Assembly: GCF_003095655.1 (NCBI RefSeq) | Contig: NZ_CP029151.1 | Location: forward strand, 1,177,001 to 1,241,000 | Source of the DNA: Dokdonia sp. Dokd-P16 | GTDB taxonomy: Bacteria > Bacteroidota > Bacteroidia > Flavobacteriales > Flavobacteriaceae | Length of the DNA: 64,000 nt | Reading direction: 5' to 3' | Notes under the pieces: generated by a model | Told to the model about the DNA's origin: nothing | Database searches by the model: none | The model's input: the letters and a program-made list of their open reading frames with translations, nothing else | Translations under genes and position numbers: made by a program | Shown here: piece after piece, positions 18,180 to 27,012 of the stretch | Layout: each line of letters starts with the position of its first letter | Numbering within the stretch: the first letter of the stretch is position 1

Positions 18180-19757
18180 ATGTTCAAATATTTAAAAAAC
18201 GACTTACCCGCAAGTGTCGTTGTATTTTTTGTTGCACTACCCTTATGTCTTGGTATTGCTCTTGCCAGTGGCGCTCCATTATTTTCCGGTTTAATCGCAG
18301 GTATTATAGGTGGTATTGTAGTGGGTGCCTTAAGTGGATCTAAAATAGGGGTAAGTGGCCCAGCTGCAGGACTTGCAGCAATTGTTCTTACAGCAATAGG
18401 TGCTTTAGGTGGTTATGAAAACTTTCTTGTTGCCGTAGTCTTAGGAGGAATTATACAGTTAGTTTTTGGATTTTTAAAAGCTGGAATAATAGGTTACTAC
18501 TTCCCTTCATCCGTAATTAAAGGGATGCTTACAGGTATAGGAATCATTATTATTTTTAAACAAATTCCACACTTTTTTGGTTATGATGCAGATCCAGAAG
18601 GAGACTTTGCTTTCTTCCAGATGGATGGAGAAAACACACTTTCTGAGTTAGGAAATATTATTGGATCCATAAGTATAGGAGCAACGTTAGTAGGAGTTCT
18701 TGCCTTAGGAATACTCATATTATGGAGTAATGTTTTATCAAAAAAAGGAAGAATTTTCCAACTTATACAAGGACCTCTTGTCGCAGTTGCCGTTGGTATT
18801 ATTTATTTTATAAGCACACAAGGATCTGAGTATGGAATAAGTGCAGAGCACTTAGTAAGTGTACCAGTACCGGATAGTGTAGACAGTTTTATAGGTCAGT
18901 TTGCTTTTCCAAACTTTGGGGCAATAACAAATCCAGCAATCTGGGTAACGGCATTTACGATAGCTCTTGTAGCAAGTTTAGAAACGTTATTATGTGTTGA
19001 GGCTACAGATAAGCTAGATCCAGATAAAAATGTAACTCCTACAAATAGAGAACTTCTAGCACAGGGAACAGGTAATATTCTTTCTGGTTTAGTAGGAGGG
19101 TTACCAGTTACACAAGTAATTGTAAGATCATCTGCAAACATACAATCAGGTGGGAAGACTAAAATGTCAGCAATCATTCACGGTTTTTTATTATTAATAT
19201 CTGTAATACTTATACCTACGCTACTTAATAAAATACCGTTATCCGTACTAGCAGCTATATTACTTGTTGTAGGATACAAACTAGCAAAGCCTTCTACTTT
19301 TAAGGCAATGTGGAGTGCTGGATGGAAACAATTTGTGCCATTTATAGTAACTGTGGTAGGTATCTTCTTTATCGACCTTTTATGGGGAATAGGGCTTGGT
19401 CTTGCAGTAGGTATCGTGGTAGTACTTTACAAGAGTTACAAGAACTCACACTTTTTACATAAAGAGGATAGAAGTAATGGAGCGCAGCAAATGAAAATGA
19501 CACTTGCCGAAGAGGTTACTTTCTTCAATAAAGGTGCTATTCTCAAAGAACTAGACAATTTACCTGAAAACTCGTATCTTGAATTAGACGTGCGTAAAAC
19601 GCGCTTTTTAGACAATGATATTATTGAAATTTTAGAAGACTTTGCTGTCAAAGCAAAAGCAAGAAATATAGATATTAAATTAATCTCAGAAAAAGGCGAA
19701 GTGGAGAACCCACCTAGCTATATAGAGTTCTTTAAATTAAGACCAAAAACAGCATAA
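18180..19757 (+). CDS. SulP-family anion transporter with STAS domain (candidate bicarbonate transporter)
   Basis: The protein has 525 residues from the ATG at 18180. A GTG at 18162 is in frame but MFKYLKNDLPASVVVFFVALP is the normal SulP start. It has 10-14 hydrophobic helices with SulP motifs (GVSGPAAGLAAI, GLVGGLPVTQVIVRSSANIQ) and a C-terminal STAS domain (about 435-520). SulP proteins carry sulfate, other anions or bicarbonate (BicA type). The beta-carbonic anhydrase gene 3 bp downstream makes bicarbonate the favoured substrate, as an inference. Confidence 0.88.
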   Translation: MFKYLKNDLPASVVVFFVALPLCLGIALASGAPLFSGLIAGIIGGIVVGALSGSKIGVSGPAAGLAAIVLTAIGALGGYENFLVAVVLGGIIQLVFGFLKAGIIGYYFPSSVIKGMLTGIGIIIIFKQIPHFFGYDADPEGDFAFFQMDGENTLSELGNIIGSISIGATLVGVLALGILILWSNVLSKKGRIFQLIQGPLVAVAVGIIYFISTQGSEYGISAEHLVSVPVPDSVDSFIGQFAFPNFGAITNPAIWVTAFTIALVASLETLLCVEATDKLDPDKNVTPTNRELLAQGTGNILSGLVGGLPVTQVIVRSSANIQSGGKTKMSAIIHGFLLLISVILIPTLLNKIPLSVLAAILLVVGYKLAKPSTFKAMWSAGWKQFVPFIVTVVGIFFIDLLWGIGLGLAVGIVVVLYKSYKNSHFLHKEDRSNGAQQMKMTLAEEVTFFNKGAILKELDNLPENSYLELDVRKTRFLDNDIIEILEDFAVKAKARNIDIKLISEKGEVENPPSYIEFFKLRPKTA

Positions 19758-19760
19758 ATT

Positions 19761-20387
19761 ATGAAAGCACACACAAAGATTACACAGGCAAAAATGACGC
19801 CTGATACCGCATTAGAATTTTTACAAGAAGGTAATGAGCGCTTTTTGAAAAATTTAAAAGCTAATCGTAATTTATTAGAGCAGGTAAACGATACTTCTGA
19901 TGGGCAATATCCATTTGCAACCATCTTAAGCTGTATAGATTCTAGAGTATCTGCAGAGTTAGTTTTTGATCAAGGACTTGGAGATGTATTTAGCGTGCGT
20001 ATCGCAGGAAACTTCATTAATGAAGATATCTTAGGAAGTATGGAGTTTGCTTGTAAAGTAGCAGGAACTAAACTTCTTGTAGTTTTAGGACACACAAGCT
20101 GTGGGGCTATTAAAGGAGCTTGTGATCACGTGAGATTAGGTAATCTTACTGCTCTTATCAATAAAATAGAGCCAGCCGTAGCAGCTGTAAAAGAGCCTAA
20201 AGATGAAGCTTTAAGAACTTCGGCAAATTTAGATTTTGTGGATGAAGTATCTCGTGAGAATGTAAAAATCGCCATCGACAATATAAGATCTAGAAGTGTG
20301 GTACTGAACGACATGGAGAAGGATGGTGAAATCAAAATTGTAGGCGCCATGTATGATATAACTGACGGGAAAGTTACTTTTATGTAG
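19761..20387 (+). CDS. can: Beta-class carbonic anhydrase
   Basis: This 208-residue protein has the zinc motif CIDSR (Cys, with the Asp-Arg dyad) and the second pair in GHTSCGAIKGAC (His, Cys), plus SVRIAGN in the active site. It interconverts CO2 and bicarbonate in the cytoplasm. It starts 3 bp after a SulP transporter and is followed, after a palindrome copy and a terminator, by a second SulP. The arrangement suggests supply of bicarbonate to carboxylases such as PEP or pyruvate carboxylase. Confidence 0.95.
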   Translation: MKAHTKITQAKMTPDTALEFLQEGNERFLKNLKANRNLLEQVNDTSDGQYPFATILSCIDSRVSAELVFDQGLGDVFSVRIAGNFINEDILGSMEFACKVAGTKLLVVLGHTSCGAIKGACDHVRLGNLTALINKIEPAVAAVKEPKDEALRTSANLDFVDEVSRENVKIAIDNIRSRSVVLNDMEKDGEIKIVGAMYDITDGKVTFM

Positions 20388-20393
20388 TAAATA

Positions 20394-20409
20394 TGCTTTC
20401 GCGAAAGCG
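20394..20409. repeat. Dispersed palindrome copy (TGCTTTCGCGAAAGCG)
   Basis: Intergenic, 7 bp after the carbonic anhydrase stop. One outer base differs from the 16-mer; the 14-bp core is exact and TAA follows on the right. Confidence 0.95.
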
Positions 20410-20456
20410 TAACTCACAACAGTATACGCTTTATACAAACTAAAATGTTAAATTAG

Positions 20457-20490
20457 TAGGGTGGTTCCGTTAAGAAGCCACCCTATTTTT
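20457..20490 (+). terminator. Intrinsic terminator after carbonic anhydrase
   Basis: TAGGGTGG (20457-20464) pairs with CCACCCTA (20478-20485), followed by five T residues. It separates the first SulP-can pair from the second SulP gene. Confidence 0.85.
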
Positions 20491-20533
20491 ATGCAACGAA
20501 TTAACTTTCTATTTTGACACCAACCTAACCATT

Positions 20534-22411
20534 ATGAAAAACTTCTTTAAACATCTTAAAGGCGATGCCTTTGGAGGAATTACTGCAGGTATTGTAGCAT
20601 TACCACTAGCACTAGCGTTTGGAGTGTCTTCTGGCCTTGGACCAAGTGCCGGACTATATGGTGCTATTTTTATAGCATTTTTTGCTGCACTGTTTGGAGG
20701 TACATCTACGCAAATATCAGGACCTACGGCTCCTATGACAGCGGTAAGTATGGTGGTTATTGCAGGTATTATTGCAACTTTTGATGGTGATGTAGAGAAA
20801 GCACTACCAGCGATACTCACAGTTTTCTTACTAGCTGGGCTTTTTCAGATTGTACTGGGTGTAATGGGTATAGGTAAATACATTAAGTACATTCCCTATC
20901 CTGTAGTTTCTGGTTTTATGACTGCTATAGGCGTTATGATTCTTATTACACAGCTTTTGCCTGCAGTGGGGTATTATCCTAATCAAGATGAGAGTTATGT
21001 AGATAGTTTTAAACCGCAAGCACAAGAGATTGTTCTAGATAAGATTTTACAAGATGAAGCAGGCGAAGGCCTCCTAGTTTTAGAAAACTTTGAAGAAACT
21101 ATACGTAGAGCAAAACTTACAGACGATACCGATGTATACAAAGAAGCGGTAACGCTTGCAAAAGCATCATCTTCTGGAGTAGTTGGCACCTTTAAGGTAA
21201 TGGGACGCGCAATACAAAACATAAACTGGATAGAGCTAGCTCTGGCACTTGCTACCATATTTATTATTTATGGCTTTAAACGCATCACAACCGCAGTGCC
21301 TAGTACACTTGTTGCACTATTGGTCGTGTCTGGAGTAGCCTATTTTGCACCCTTTGAATACAGAGCTATTCAAGAAATTCCTAGCGGTTTTCCTGTGCCT
21401 AAGCTTTCCATAATTACAGATTTTGAGTTTAGCATTATATCGCCATATATCCTTACCGCACTGTCACTTTCATTTCTAGGAGCAATAGACTCGCTCCTCA
21501 CCTCTGTGGTTGCAGATAATATGACAAAGACTAGACATAAGCCTAACAAAGAACTCATAGGTCAAGGTATAGGTAATGCCATCGCTTCATTTTTTGGTGG
21601 GATTCCGGGTGCTGGAGCAACGATAAGAACAGTAGTAAATATTAACTCGGGTGGTAAGACTAAACTATCAGGTATGATTGCTGGTGTATTGTTACTATTC
21701 ATTCTACTTGCATTAGGCCCTATTGCTTCACAAATACCAGCCGCTGTGCTTGCAGGTATTCTTATTACCGTAGGTCTTGGTGTTATGGATTACAAAGGAT
21801 TAAAAGCAATACCTAATCTTCCTAAGGACATAAAACTTGGTCCTATCAAGCTAAGTTCTGAAGTTATTATAATGATTGTGGTACTCGTGCTATCTGTAGT
21901 ATGGGATCTCGTTGCAGCAGTAGGAATTGGATTAGTATTATCGTGTCTTATGTTTATGAAGAAGATGGGTGACTTTACTACTAGGCAATCTAAAGTTTTT
22001 GACCTACGCGCCGCCGAAAAGAATAAGGTTTTATGGAGTGATGAACTTATTTTTCCAGATCATCTCAAGGAGGAGGTATTTATTAAACACCTTCGTGGTC
22101 CATTATTTTTTGGATATACATCCGAATTTTCTGCACTTACCAAGCAAATTCCTGCTACGGCATCAGATGTAATATTACGTATGGAGCGTGTGCCTTATGT
22201 AGATCAGTCTGGTGTATATGCGATAGAAGACACGATACTCCAACTTAACCAAGGTGGGATTAATGTGCACATTGTAGGCTTAAGAAAACAACCTAAGTAT
22301 ATGCTAGAACGCATTAAAATCATTCCTGAATTAATACCAGAAACAGAGGTTTACGATACGTTCAAGGAGTGTATTAACTCCCTTAACAAACAAGTAAAAG
22401 ATAGATATTAA
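20534..22411 (+). CDS. SulP-family anion transporter with STAS domain (second copy)
   Basis: This 625-residue protein has SulP motifs (LPLALAFGVSSGLGPSAGLYG, QISGPTAPMTAV, GGIPGAGATIRTVVN), many TM helices, and a C-terminal STAS domain (about 520-620, RMERVPYVDQSGVYA). It is about 100 residues longer than the upstream SulP. The extra length is a soluble insertion around 150-220, between membrane segments. The substrate could be bicarbonate or sulfate. A terminator and 146 bp lie between it and can, so it probably has its own promoter. Confidence 0.88.
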   Translation: MKNFFKHLKGDAFGGITAGIVALPLALAFGVSSGLGPSAGLYGAIFIAFFAALFGGTSTQISGPTAPMTAVSMVVIAGIIATFDGDVEKALPAILTVFLLAGLFQIVLGVMGIGKYIKYIPYPVVSGFMTAIGVMILITQLLPAVGYYPNQDESYVDSFKPQAQEIVLDKILQDEAGEGLLVLENFEETIRRAKLTDDTDVYKEAVTLAKASSSGVVGTFKVMGRAIQNINWIELALALATIFIIYGFKRITTAVPSTLVALLVVSGVAYFAPFEYRAIQEIPSGFPVPKLSIITDFEFSIISPYILTALSLSFLGAIDSLLTSVVADNMTKTRHKPNKELIGQGIGNAIASFFGGIPGAGATIRTVVNINSGGKTKLSGMIAGVLLLFILLALGPIASQIPAAVLAGILITVGLGVMDYKGLKAIPNLPKDIKLGPIKLSSEVIIMIVVLVLSVVWDLVAAVGIGLVLSCLMFMKKMGDFTTRQSKVFDLRAAEKNKVLWSDELIFPDHLKEEVFIKHLRGPLFFGYTSEFSALTKQIPATASDVILRMERVPYVDQSGVYAIEDTILQLNQGGINVHIVGLRKQPKYMLERIKIIPELIPETEVYDTFKECINSLNKQVKDRY

Positions 22412-22434
22412 ATAGATGTTGTGGGGTGTAATTA

Positions 22435-22450
22435 CGCTTTCGCGAAAGCG
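22435..22450. repeat. Dispersed palindrome copy, perfect 16-mer with symmetric TTA/TAA flanks
   Basis: CGCTTTCGCGAAAGCG in the convergent gap between SulP and cvpA. The symmetry extends three bases on each side (22432-22453), giving a 22-bp perfect palindrome. No T-tract follows. Confidence 0.97.
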
Positions 22451-22465
22451 TAACTATCAACATTC

Positions 22466-23020
22466 CTAAATACTAGAAGAGTCGTCTGTTTCAGTCGGCT
22501 CTTTTTCTTTATCTGGGTTATAGATATCCTCATCCTTTGCTTTTTTAAGGATAGAAGGAAGAAGTGCAGGTGCCAAAGGCTGAATGATGGGATACAACAC
22601 CGATTGCTCTTTTTTATCGTCACCTATAAATGATATCTGACGGTCTGCAGCATCTATAAACATAAGCACCACACTTATCAAAAAACCAAATTTGAGTACA
22701 GCAAAGGCTGCTCCTACTATCTTGTTTACTATACCAAGCATCGCAAAATTTGCCACTTTGGTAAGTAATTTTCCTGCTAGAGAGACCACAAGTACAATAA
22801 TGATAAAGGTCGCAGCAAAGGCTGTAAGATTTATAATTTGCTCACTCCACGCTGTTTTTTCTACAAGCCAGTCCCCTACGTAATGAGAAAAGTGGATTGC
22901 TCCATAAATTCCAGCAACGAGACCTACAAGTGATGCTAGCTCTACAAATAGTCCTTTGCGCAATCCTTGAATAGCACCTAAAATTAAAATAATACCAAAA
23001 ATGATGTCAATAGTGTTCAT
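22466..23020 (-). CDS. CvpA-family membrane protein
   Basis: This 184-residue protein has an N-terminal TM helix (IDIIFGIILILGAIQGLRKG), three further hydrophobic segments and a charged tail. The pattern GLRKGLFVELASLVGLVAGIYGA is diagnostic of CvpA/colicin V production-like proteins, whose role is membrane-related and poorly defined. Its ATG (23020) lies 5 bp from a TATCTTTA element at 23025-23032, so the mRNA may be leaderless. Confidence 0.85.
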   Translation of the reverse strand: MNTIDIIFGIILILGAIQGLRKGLFVELASLVGLVAGIYGAIHFSHYVGDWLVEKTAWSEQIINLTAFAATFIIIVLVVSLAGKLLTKVANFAMLGIVNKIVGAAFAVLKFGFLISVVLMFIDAADRQISFIGDDKKEQSVLYPIIQPLAPALLPSILKKAKDEDIYNPDKEKEPTETDDSSSI

Positions 23021-23024
23021 GCGC

Positions 23025-23032
23025 TAAAGATA
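23025..23032 (-). promoter_or_regulatory. Putative -7 element TATCTTTA before cvpA
   Basis: Read on the minus strand, this octamer ends 4 bp before the cvpA ATG, which would place transcription and translation starts almost together. Confidence 0.35.
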
Positions 23033-23052
23033 GTAATTTCAGTTAATGGTGG

Positions 23053-23060
23053 TATTTTTG
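23053..23060 (+). promoter_or_regulatory. Putative -7 element TATTTTTG
   Basis: It matches TAnnTTTG in the divergent gap between cvpA and the small gene at 23163, leaving a leader of about 95 nt. No -33 TTG is present at 19-21 bp. Confidence 0.35.
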
Positions 23061-23162
23061 CAGCTTAAAATTGGTATAGATGCTATTTTATGGCATTAAC
23101 CGAAAGCTTTCATCTATTGAAGCTTAACCGCGTGAATAAATTCACGTACAGAAGAGAAATAT

Positions 23163-23525
23163 ATGGCTAGAGACGAACAACTCAAAGAACGATATGCGGC
23201 GGTAGTTGATAAACTATCTACCCGTTTTGCAGATGGTGATAAAGGCGCTATGGATTTAGATAGCATTATCTACCTCATAGGTATACAAGAATTAGGACAG
23301 CTGGATAAAACTTTTAAAAAAGACGAGAAAATGAACTTGATGCATATTGCCATCTGTCGTTTGCTTGAACCTTTTGGGTATTATCAATATGATTATGACG
23401 ATCCTGAGGGATGGCCTCACTATAAAGTGCTAGAAGCACTACCACCACTTAAGGCTGGCGAACAACAAATACTCATGAAAGATGCGATTGTACAATACTT
23501 TCTTGAAAAGGGCTTAATCTCTTAA
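23163..23525 (+). CDS. Conserved small protein upstream of pheS, function unknown
   Basis: This 120-residue soluble, mostly helical protein contains DLDSIIYLIGIQELGQ, HIAICRLLEPFGYY and a terminal FLEKGLIS. I believe it recurs in flavobacteria but cannot name a family. It has no signal peptide or membrane helix. pheS follows after 117 bp with its own promoter-like element, so the two may be transcribed separately. Confidence 0.7.
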   Translation: MARDEQLKERYAAVVDKLSTRFADGDKGAMDLDSIIYLIGIQELGQLDKTFKKDEKMNLMHIAICRLLEPFGYYQYDYDDPEGWPHYKVLEALPPLKAGEQQILMKDAIVQYFLEKGLIS

Positions 23526-23602
23526 AAACTAAACACGATAGCGACTATATAATCTTACTGCTTTTACGGCTTGGTTATACTGCTACACCCCAATTTTATT
23601 CT

Positions 23603-23610
23603 TAAATTTG
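23603..23610 (+). promoter_or_regulatory. Putative -7 element TAAATTTG for pheS
   Basis: Exact TAnnTTTG match 33 bp before the pheS ATG; transcription would start near 23617. The nearest TTG (23571) is too far upstream to be a standard -33 box. Confidence 0.45.
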
Positions 23611-23642
23611 CCATTTCCTTTTAGACGGTAAAAAGACGTATT

Positions 23643-24659
23643 ATGTTAGATAAAATCAAAGAACACATTGAAAAAGTAAAGGCCTTTAAAGCCGAAACTT
23701 TAGAAGAAGTTGAAGCATTCAGAATCAAGTATTCTGGAAAGAAAGGACTTGTGAATGATTTTATGGCAGACTTCCGTAATGTGCCTAATGAGATGAAGCG
23801 CGAGTATGGACAGGTAATTAACACTCTTAAAGCAAGTGCCCTTGAAAAGGTAAACGAGCTTAAAGAAAAACTAGAAGGAGCAGAAGAAGCTACGGCTACT
23901 GGTGATTTATCACGCCCAGGTGAACCTATTGAAATAGGAGCACGCCACCCTATCTCTATTGTAAAAAATCAGATTATTGATATTTTTTCTCGCATAGGAT
24001 TCAACGTTTCTGAAGGACCAGAAATAGAAGATGACTGGCATAACTTTACTGCCTTAAACCTTCCAGAATATCATCCAGCACGTGATATGCAGGATACCTT
24101 TTTTATACAAACAGATCCAGACGTATTACTACGTACTCACACCTCATCTGTACAGGTGAGATATATGGAAAATAACAAGCCACCTATACGTACGATCTCT
24201 CCGGGTAGAGTATACCGTAACGAGGCTATAAGCGGTCGTTCACACTGTTTCTTCCACCAAGTAGAAGGATTATACATAGATAAAGACGTCTCTTTTGCAG
24301 ATCTTAAACAGACGCTGCAACACTTTACTACAGAAATGTTTGGCAAAAGTAAGATACGCTTACGTCCATCATACTTCCCATTTACAGAACCTAGTGCCGA
24401 AGTGGATGTATACTGGGGTCTTGAGACAGAGACAGATTATAAAATGACTAAAGGAACCGGATGGCTCGAGATTATGGGCTGTGGCATGGTAGATCCTAAT
24501 GTACTTGAAAACTGCGGTATTGACTCAAAAGAGTACAGTGGTTTTGCATTTGGGATGGGAATAGATCGTATTGCATTATTATTACACCAAATCTCAGACA
24601 TTAGAATGCTTAGCGAGAATGATGCTCGTTTCTTAGAGCAGTTTAAATCTGCTTTTTAG
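23643..24659 (+). CDS. pheS: Phenylalanine-tRNA ligase alpha subunit
   Basis: This 338-residue protein has the coiled N-terminal arm (1-85) that binds tRNA and the class II catalytic core: ARDMQDTFF (motif 1 region), GRVYRNEAISGRSHCFFHQ (motif 2) and GMGIDRIALLLH (motif 3). It charges tRNA-Phe as an alpha2-beta2 enzyme with PheT, which is not in the window. Having pheS apart from pheT is common in Bacteroidota. Length is normal for the family. Confidence 0.97.
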   Translation: MLDKIKEHIEKVKAFKAETLEEVEAFRIKYSGKKGLVNDFMADFRNVPNEMKREYGQVINTLKASALEKVNELKEKLEGAEEATATGDLSRPGEPIEIGARHPISIVKNQIIDIFSRIGFNVSEGPEIEDDWHNFTALNLPEYHPARDMQDTFFIQTDPDVLLRTHTSSVQVRYMENNKPPIRTISPGRVYRNEAISGRSHCFFHQVEGLYIDKDVSFADLKQTLQHFTTEMFGKSKIRLRPSYFPFTEPSAEVDVYWGLETETDYKMTKGTGWLEIMGCGMVDPNVLENCGIDSKEYSGFAFGMGIDRIALLLHQISDIRMLSENDARFLEQFKSAF

Positions 24660-24672
24660 AGTCTCACTGTCC

Positions 24673-24692
24673 CCTCGAGCGCAGTCGAGAGG
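24673..24692. repeat. Interspersed inverted-repeat element CCTCGAGCGCAGTCGAGAGG
   Basis: CTCGA (24674-24678) and TCGAG (24685-24689) form a short stem around GCGCAG. I recall this element as a dispersed repeat in many flavobacterial genomes. Only one copy is in this window, between pheS and the next small gene. Confidence 0.55.
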
Positions 24693-24745
24693 CAAATTAT
24701 TTCTAAATTAAATAGGTCATTACTGCGTCTGACCAGATTATAAAT

Positions 24746-25141
24746 ATGCGTAAAGACATTATCATACCCGAAGTTAAAAACGTCTACGTAGCCGCTGTAA
24801 AGGAGCTACACGAGGAGTTTAAAACAGAAGATTGGAATGCTTATATCGTAAACGATAATCTTGAGCCTCTAGAAATGGTACTTCTTACCGTACAAGGCTA
24901 TAATGAGAAGCAAATGACTACGCATATGCGTCACACAATCAAGCTACTTCCTGCAAAGGGATTTGCAAAGATTGAGTTCATGCAAGAAGATATCTTTACA
25001 CTTGATAACTTCTACTCTGTCACTTATTTTCTAGACAACAAGATGTATGAAAGACGTTTTGAGTTTCCTGCAAACTCAATACAAGAAGTCAATACCGTTA
25101 AAGTACCAGTAATGGGTAAGGATGGTGTACTAGCGGTGTAG
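24746..25141 (+). CDS. Conserved small protein downstream of pheS
   Basis: This 131-residue soluble protein (RKDIIIPEVKNVYVAAVKE, WNAYIVNDNLEPLEMVLLTVQGYN, VMGKDGVLAV) is often labelled as a phenylalanyl-tRNA synthetase alpha subunit because of its position. It has none of the class II motifs and cannot be an aminoacyl-tRNA synthetase. Its function is unknown. It ends 7 bp before a palindrome copy. Confidence 0.7.
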   Translation: MRKDIIIPEVKNVYVAAVKELHEEFKTEDWNAYIVNDNLEPLEMVLLTVQGYNEKQMTTHMRHTIKLLPAKGFAKIEFMQEDIFTLDNFYSVTYFLDNKMYERRFEFPANSIQEVNTVKVPVMGKDGVLAV

Positions 25142-25148
25142 GTTTTTA

Positions 25149-25164
25149 CGCTTTCGCGAAAGCG
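25149..25164. repeat. Dispersed palindrome copy, perfect 16-mer
   Basis: It lies in a 44-bp convergent gap, 7 bp after the upstream stop. Symmetry extends to TA on both sides (25147-25166). Confidence 0.97.
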
Positions 25165-25185
25165 TACTTAAAAGAAAAACATATC

Positions 25186-25989
25186 TTATTTACTTATGTA
25201 ATAGTAACCAGTTATTACCACAGCTCCTGAAACCATTATTAAATTAAACAAGATATAGTAGAGCATATAACTTAATACTAGTCGCAAAATGGTGGTTATT
25301 GTTTTACTCTCTTTAAAAAATTGCACAAATGTCCATCCTGCAAATATTAATGGAATAATAAACAAGGCTCCTTCTAAAAAATACGCCATATCCTCGTTGC
25401 TGTTGATAAGAAGTAAGGGTGTACAGATAAGATAAATAATCAACTTTTGCCCTTCCACAAAAAGATTAACAATTAGGTGCTCAAAGTAATTATATCCTTT
25501 CCCTAAAAAGGATATATAAGTAGTTAATGCAGTAAACGGCAAAAGTATTATAGTTGCATAGGCATAATTGTCTTTTACAATTTCTAGAAAAGAAATAATA
25601 GCTGGCGAAGCCTCTCTTTCAATATGTGAAGCGTTTCCATTCTTTAAAACATCTTTTAACGCTTGGATAAACCCAGAAATGGCTTCTCCCATCACTGTAT
25701 TTTTATCCAGTAGCAGAGATGAAAACACGTATATAGTTGCCAGTAACAGTACAAAGGAAATCGGCTTAAAATGATTTACACGCTTTCCTTCAATATATTC
25801 TCTAATGGTATGACCTGGGCGAGTAAAAAGCTGCTTTATGGTGTAAAGAAAACCTCTGTCAACTTGGAGTACACTATTAGGTATCTCTTGCAGCACATAT
25901 GTGCCGTTTATTCTATCAGTATGGGATTTTTGCCCACAATTACTGCAAAAATCTCCTTCTAATGTTGTGCCACAGTTCTTACAATTCAT
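25186..25989 (-). CDS. DUF3667 family membrane protein
   Basis: This 267-residue protein has an N-terminal zinc ribbon with two CxxC pairs (CKNCGTTLEGDFCSNCGQK), then LLFTIKQLFTRPGHTIREYI-like amphipathic sequence and about five TM helices. This matches DUF3667, a Bacteroidota family of unknown function. It lies 3 bp after gpsA on the same strand and is probably the last gene of the prolyl oligopeptidase-gpsA run. Confidence 0.8.
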   Translation of the reverse strand: MNCKNCGTTLEGDFCSNCGQKSHTDRINGTYVLQEIPNSVLQVDRGFLYTIKQLFTRPGHTIREYIEGKRVNHFKPISFVLLLATIYVFSSLLLDKNTVMGEAISGFIQALKDVLKNGNASHIEREASPAIISFLEIVKDNYAYATIILLPFTALTTYISFLGKGYNYFEHLIVNLFVEGQKLIIYLICTPLLLINSNEDMAYFLEGALFIIPLIFAGWTFVQFFKESKTITTILRLVLSYMLYYILFNLIMVSGAVVITGYYYISK

Positions 25990-25992
25990 ACC

Positions 25993-26991
25993 CTAATTAA
26001 GCTTCTCTGTCAACTTAATAAACACTTTCTTAGGATCTTTGCCCTTATAAAGAATACTGTGTACCGACTCTATAATAGGCACACGTGCTTTCTTATCACG
26101 TGATTCGTTGAGTTCTAGAGCACTTTTTGCAGCATAGTAACCTTCAGCTACCATAGACATTTCCATCTGTGCGCTTTTTACTGTGTAGCCCTTCCCTATC
26201 ATGTTACCAAACATTCTATTTCTACTAAAAACAGAATATCCCGTCACCAGTAAATCTCCTAAATAAGCAGACCCATTAATGTCACGCTTCATCTTGTGGG
26301 CGCGCTTTACATAGCGTTTTATCTCACGTATAGCATTACTCATTAATAACGCCTGAAAGTTATCTCCATAGCCTAGACCGTGCGCAATACCTGCTGCAAT
26401 GGCATAGATATTTTTAAGCGTAGCAGCATATTCAATCCCTATAATATCATCACTCGTGGTGCATTTTATATAATCACTAGACAAGTGCTTTGCAATTACT
26501 TTTGCATTTTGCTTTTCGGCACATGCAATCGTGAGGTAAGAAAGTCGCTCTAGCGCAACCTCTTCTGCATGACAAGGTCCTGCTATAACCGCTATATTCT
26601 CAATAGCAACATTGTGCTCTTCATTAAAGTGAGAGCCAACGAGTTTACCACTCTCAGGCATAATCCCTTTTATGGCAGAGACTATGACTTTATCTTTTAG
26701 CGACACCGTAAGATTCTTAAGCTCACCTCCTATAAAGGCAGATGGAACAGCAAAAATCACATAATCTGAGTATGCTACAATCTCGTTAATATCATTACTT
26801 AACTTAAGCTGCTCAGGTTTAAACTCTACAGAGCTTAAATAGCTTGGGTTATGCTCTTCTCTCTTAATATGCTCTAGTGCATAATCACTACGCATATACC
26901 AGCCTACAGTATCTAGGTTTTCACACAGCATTTTTACAATAGCGGTTGCCCAACTACCTCCTCCTATAACTCCAAATGTGGGTTTACTCAT
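25993..26991 (-). CDS. gpsA: NAD(P)H-dependent glycerol-3-phosphate dehydrogenase
   Basis: This 332-residue enzyme has the N-terminal Rossmann motif GVIGGGSWATA, the KGIMPESG and AGPCHAEEV segments, and the catalytic region with IEYAATLKNIYAIAAGIAHGLGYGDN. It reduces dihydroxyacetone phosphate to sn-glycerol 3-phosphate for phospholipid synthesis. Length and motif order are normal. It lies 21 bp downstream of the prolyl oligopeptidase gene. Confidence 0.95.
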   Translation of the reverse strand: MSKPTFGVIGGGSWATAIVKMLCENLDTVGWYMRSDYALEHIKREEHNPSYLSSVEFKPEQLKLSNDINEIVAYSDYVIFAVPSAFIGGELKNLTVSLKDKVIVSAIKGIMPESGKLVGSHFNEEHNVAIENIAVIAGPCHAEEVALERLSYLTIACAEKQNAKVIAKHLSSDYIKCTTSDDIIGIEYAATLKNIYAIAAGIAHGLGYGDNFQALLMSNAIREIKRYVKRAHKMKRDINGSAYLGDLLVTGYSVFSRNRMFGNMIGKGYTVKSAQMEMSMVAEGYYAAKSALELNESRDKKARVPIIESVHSILYKGKDPKKVFIKLTEKLN

Positions 26992-27012
26992 AATCCTAGT
27001 GATTATTACTAA

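Noticed and set aside
24746-25141. Second phenylalanine-tRNA ligase alpha subunit
   Set aside because: The 131-residue protein has none of the class II motifs; the name would come only from its position after pheS.
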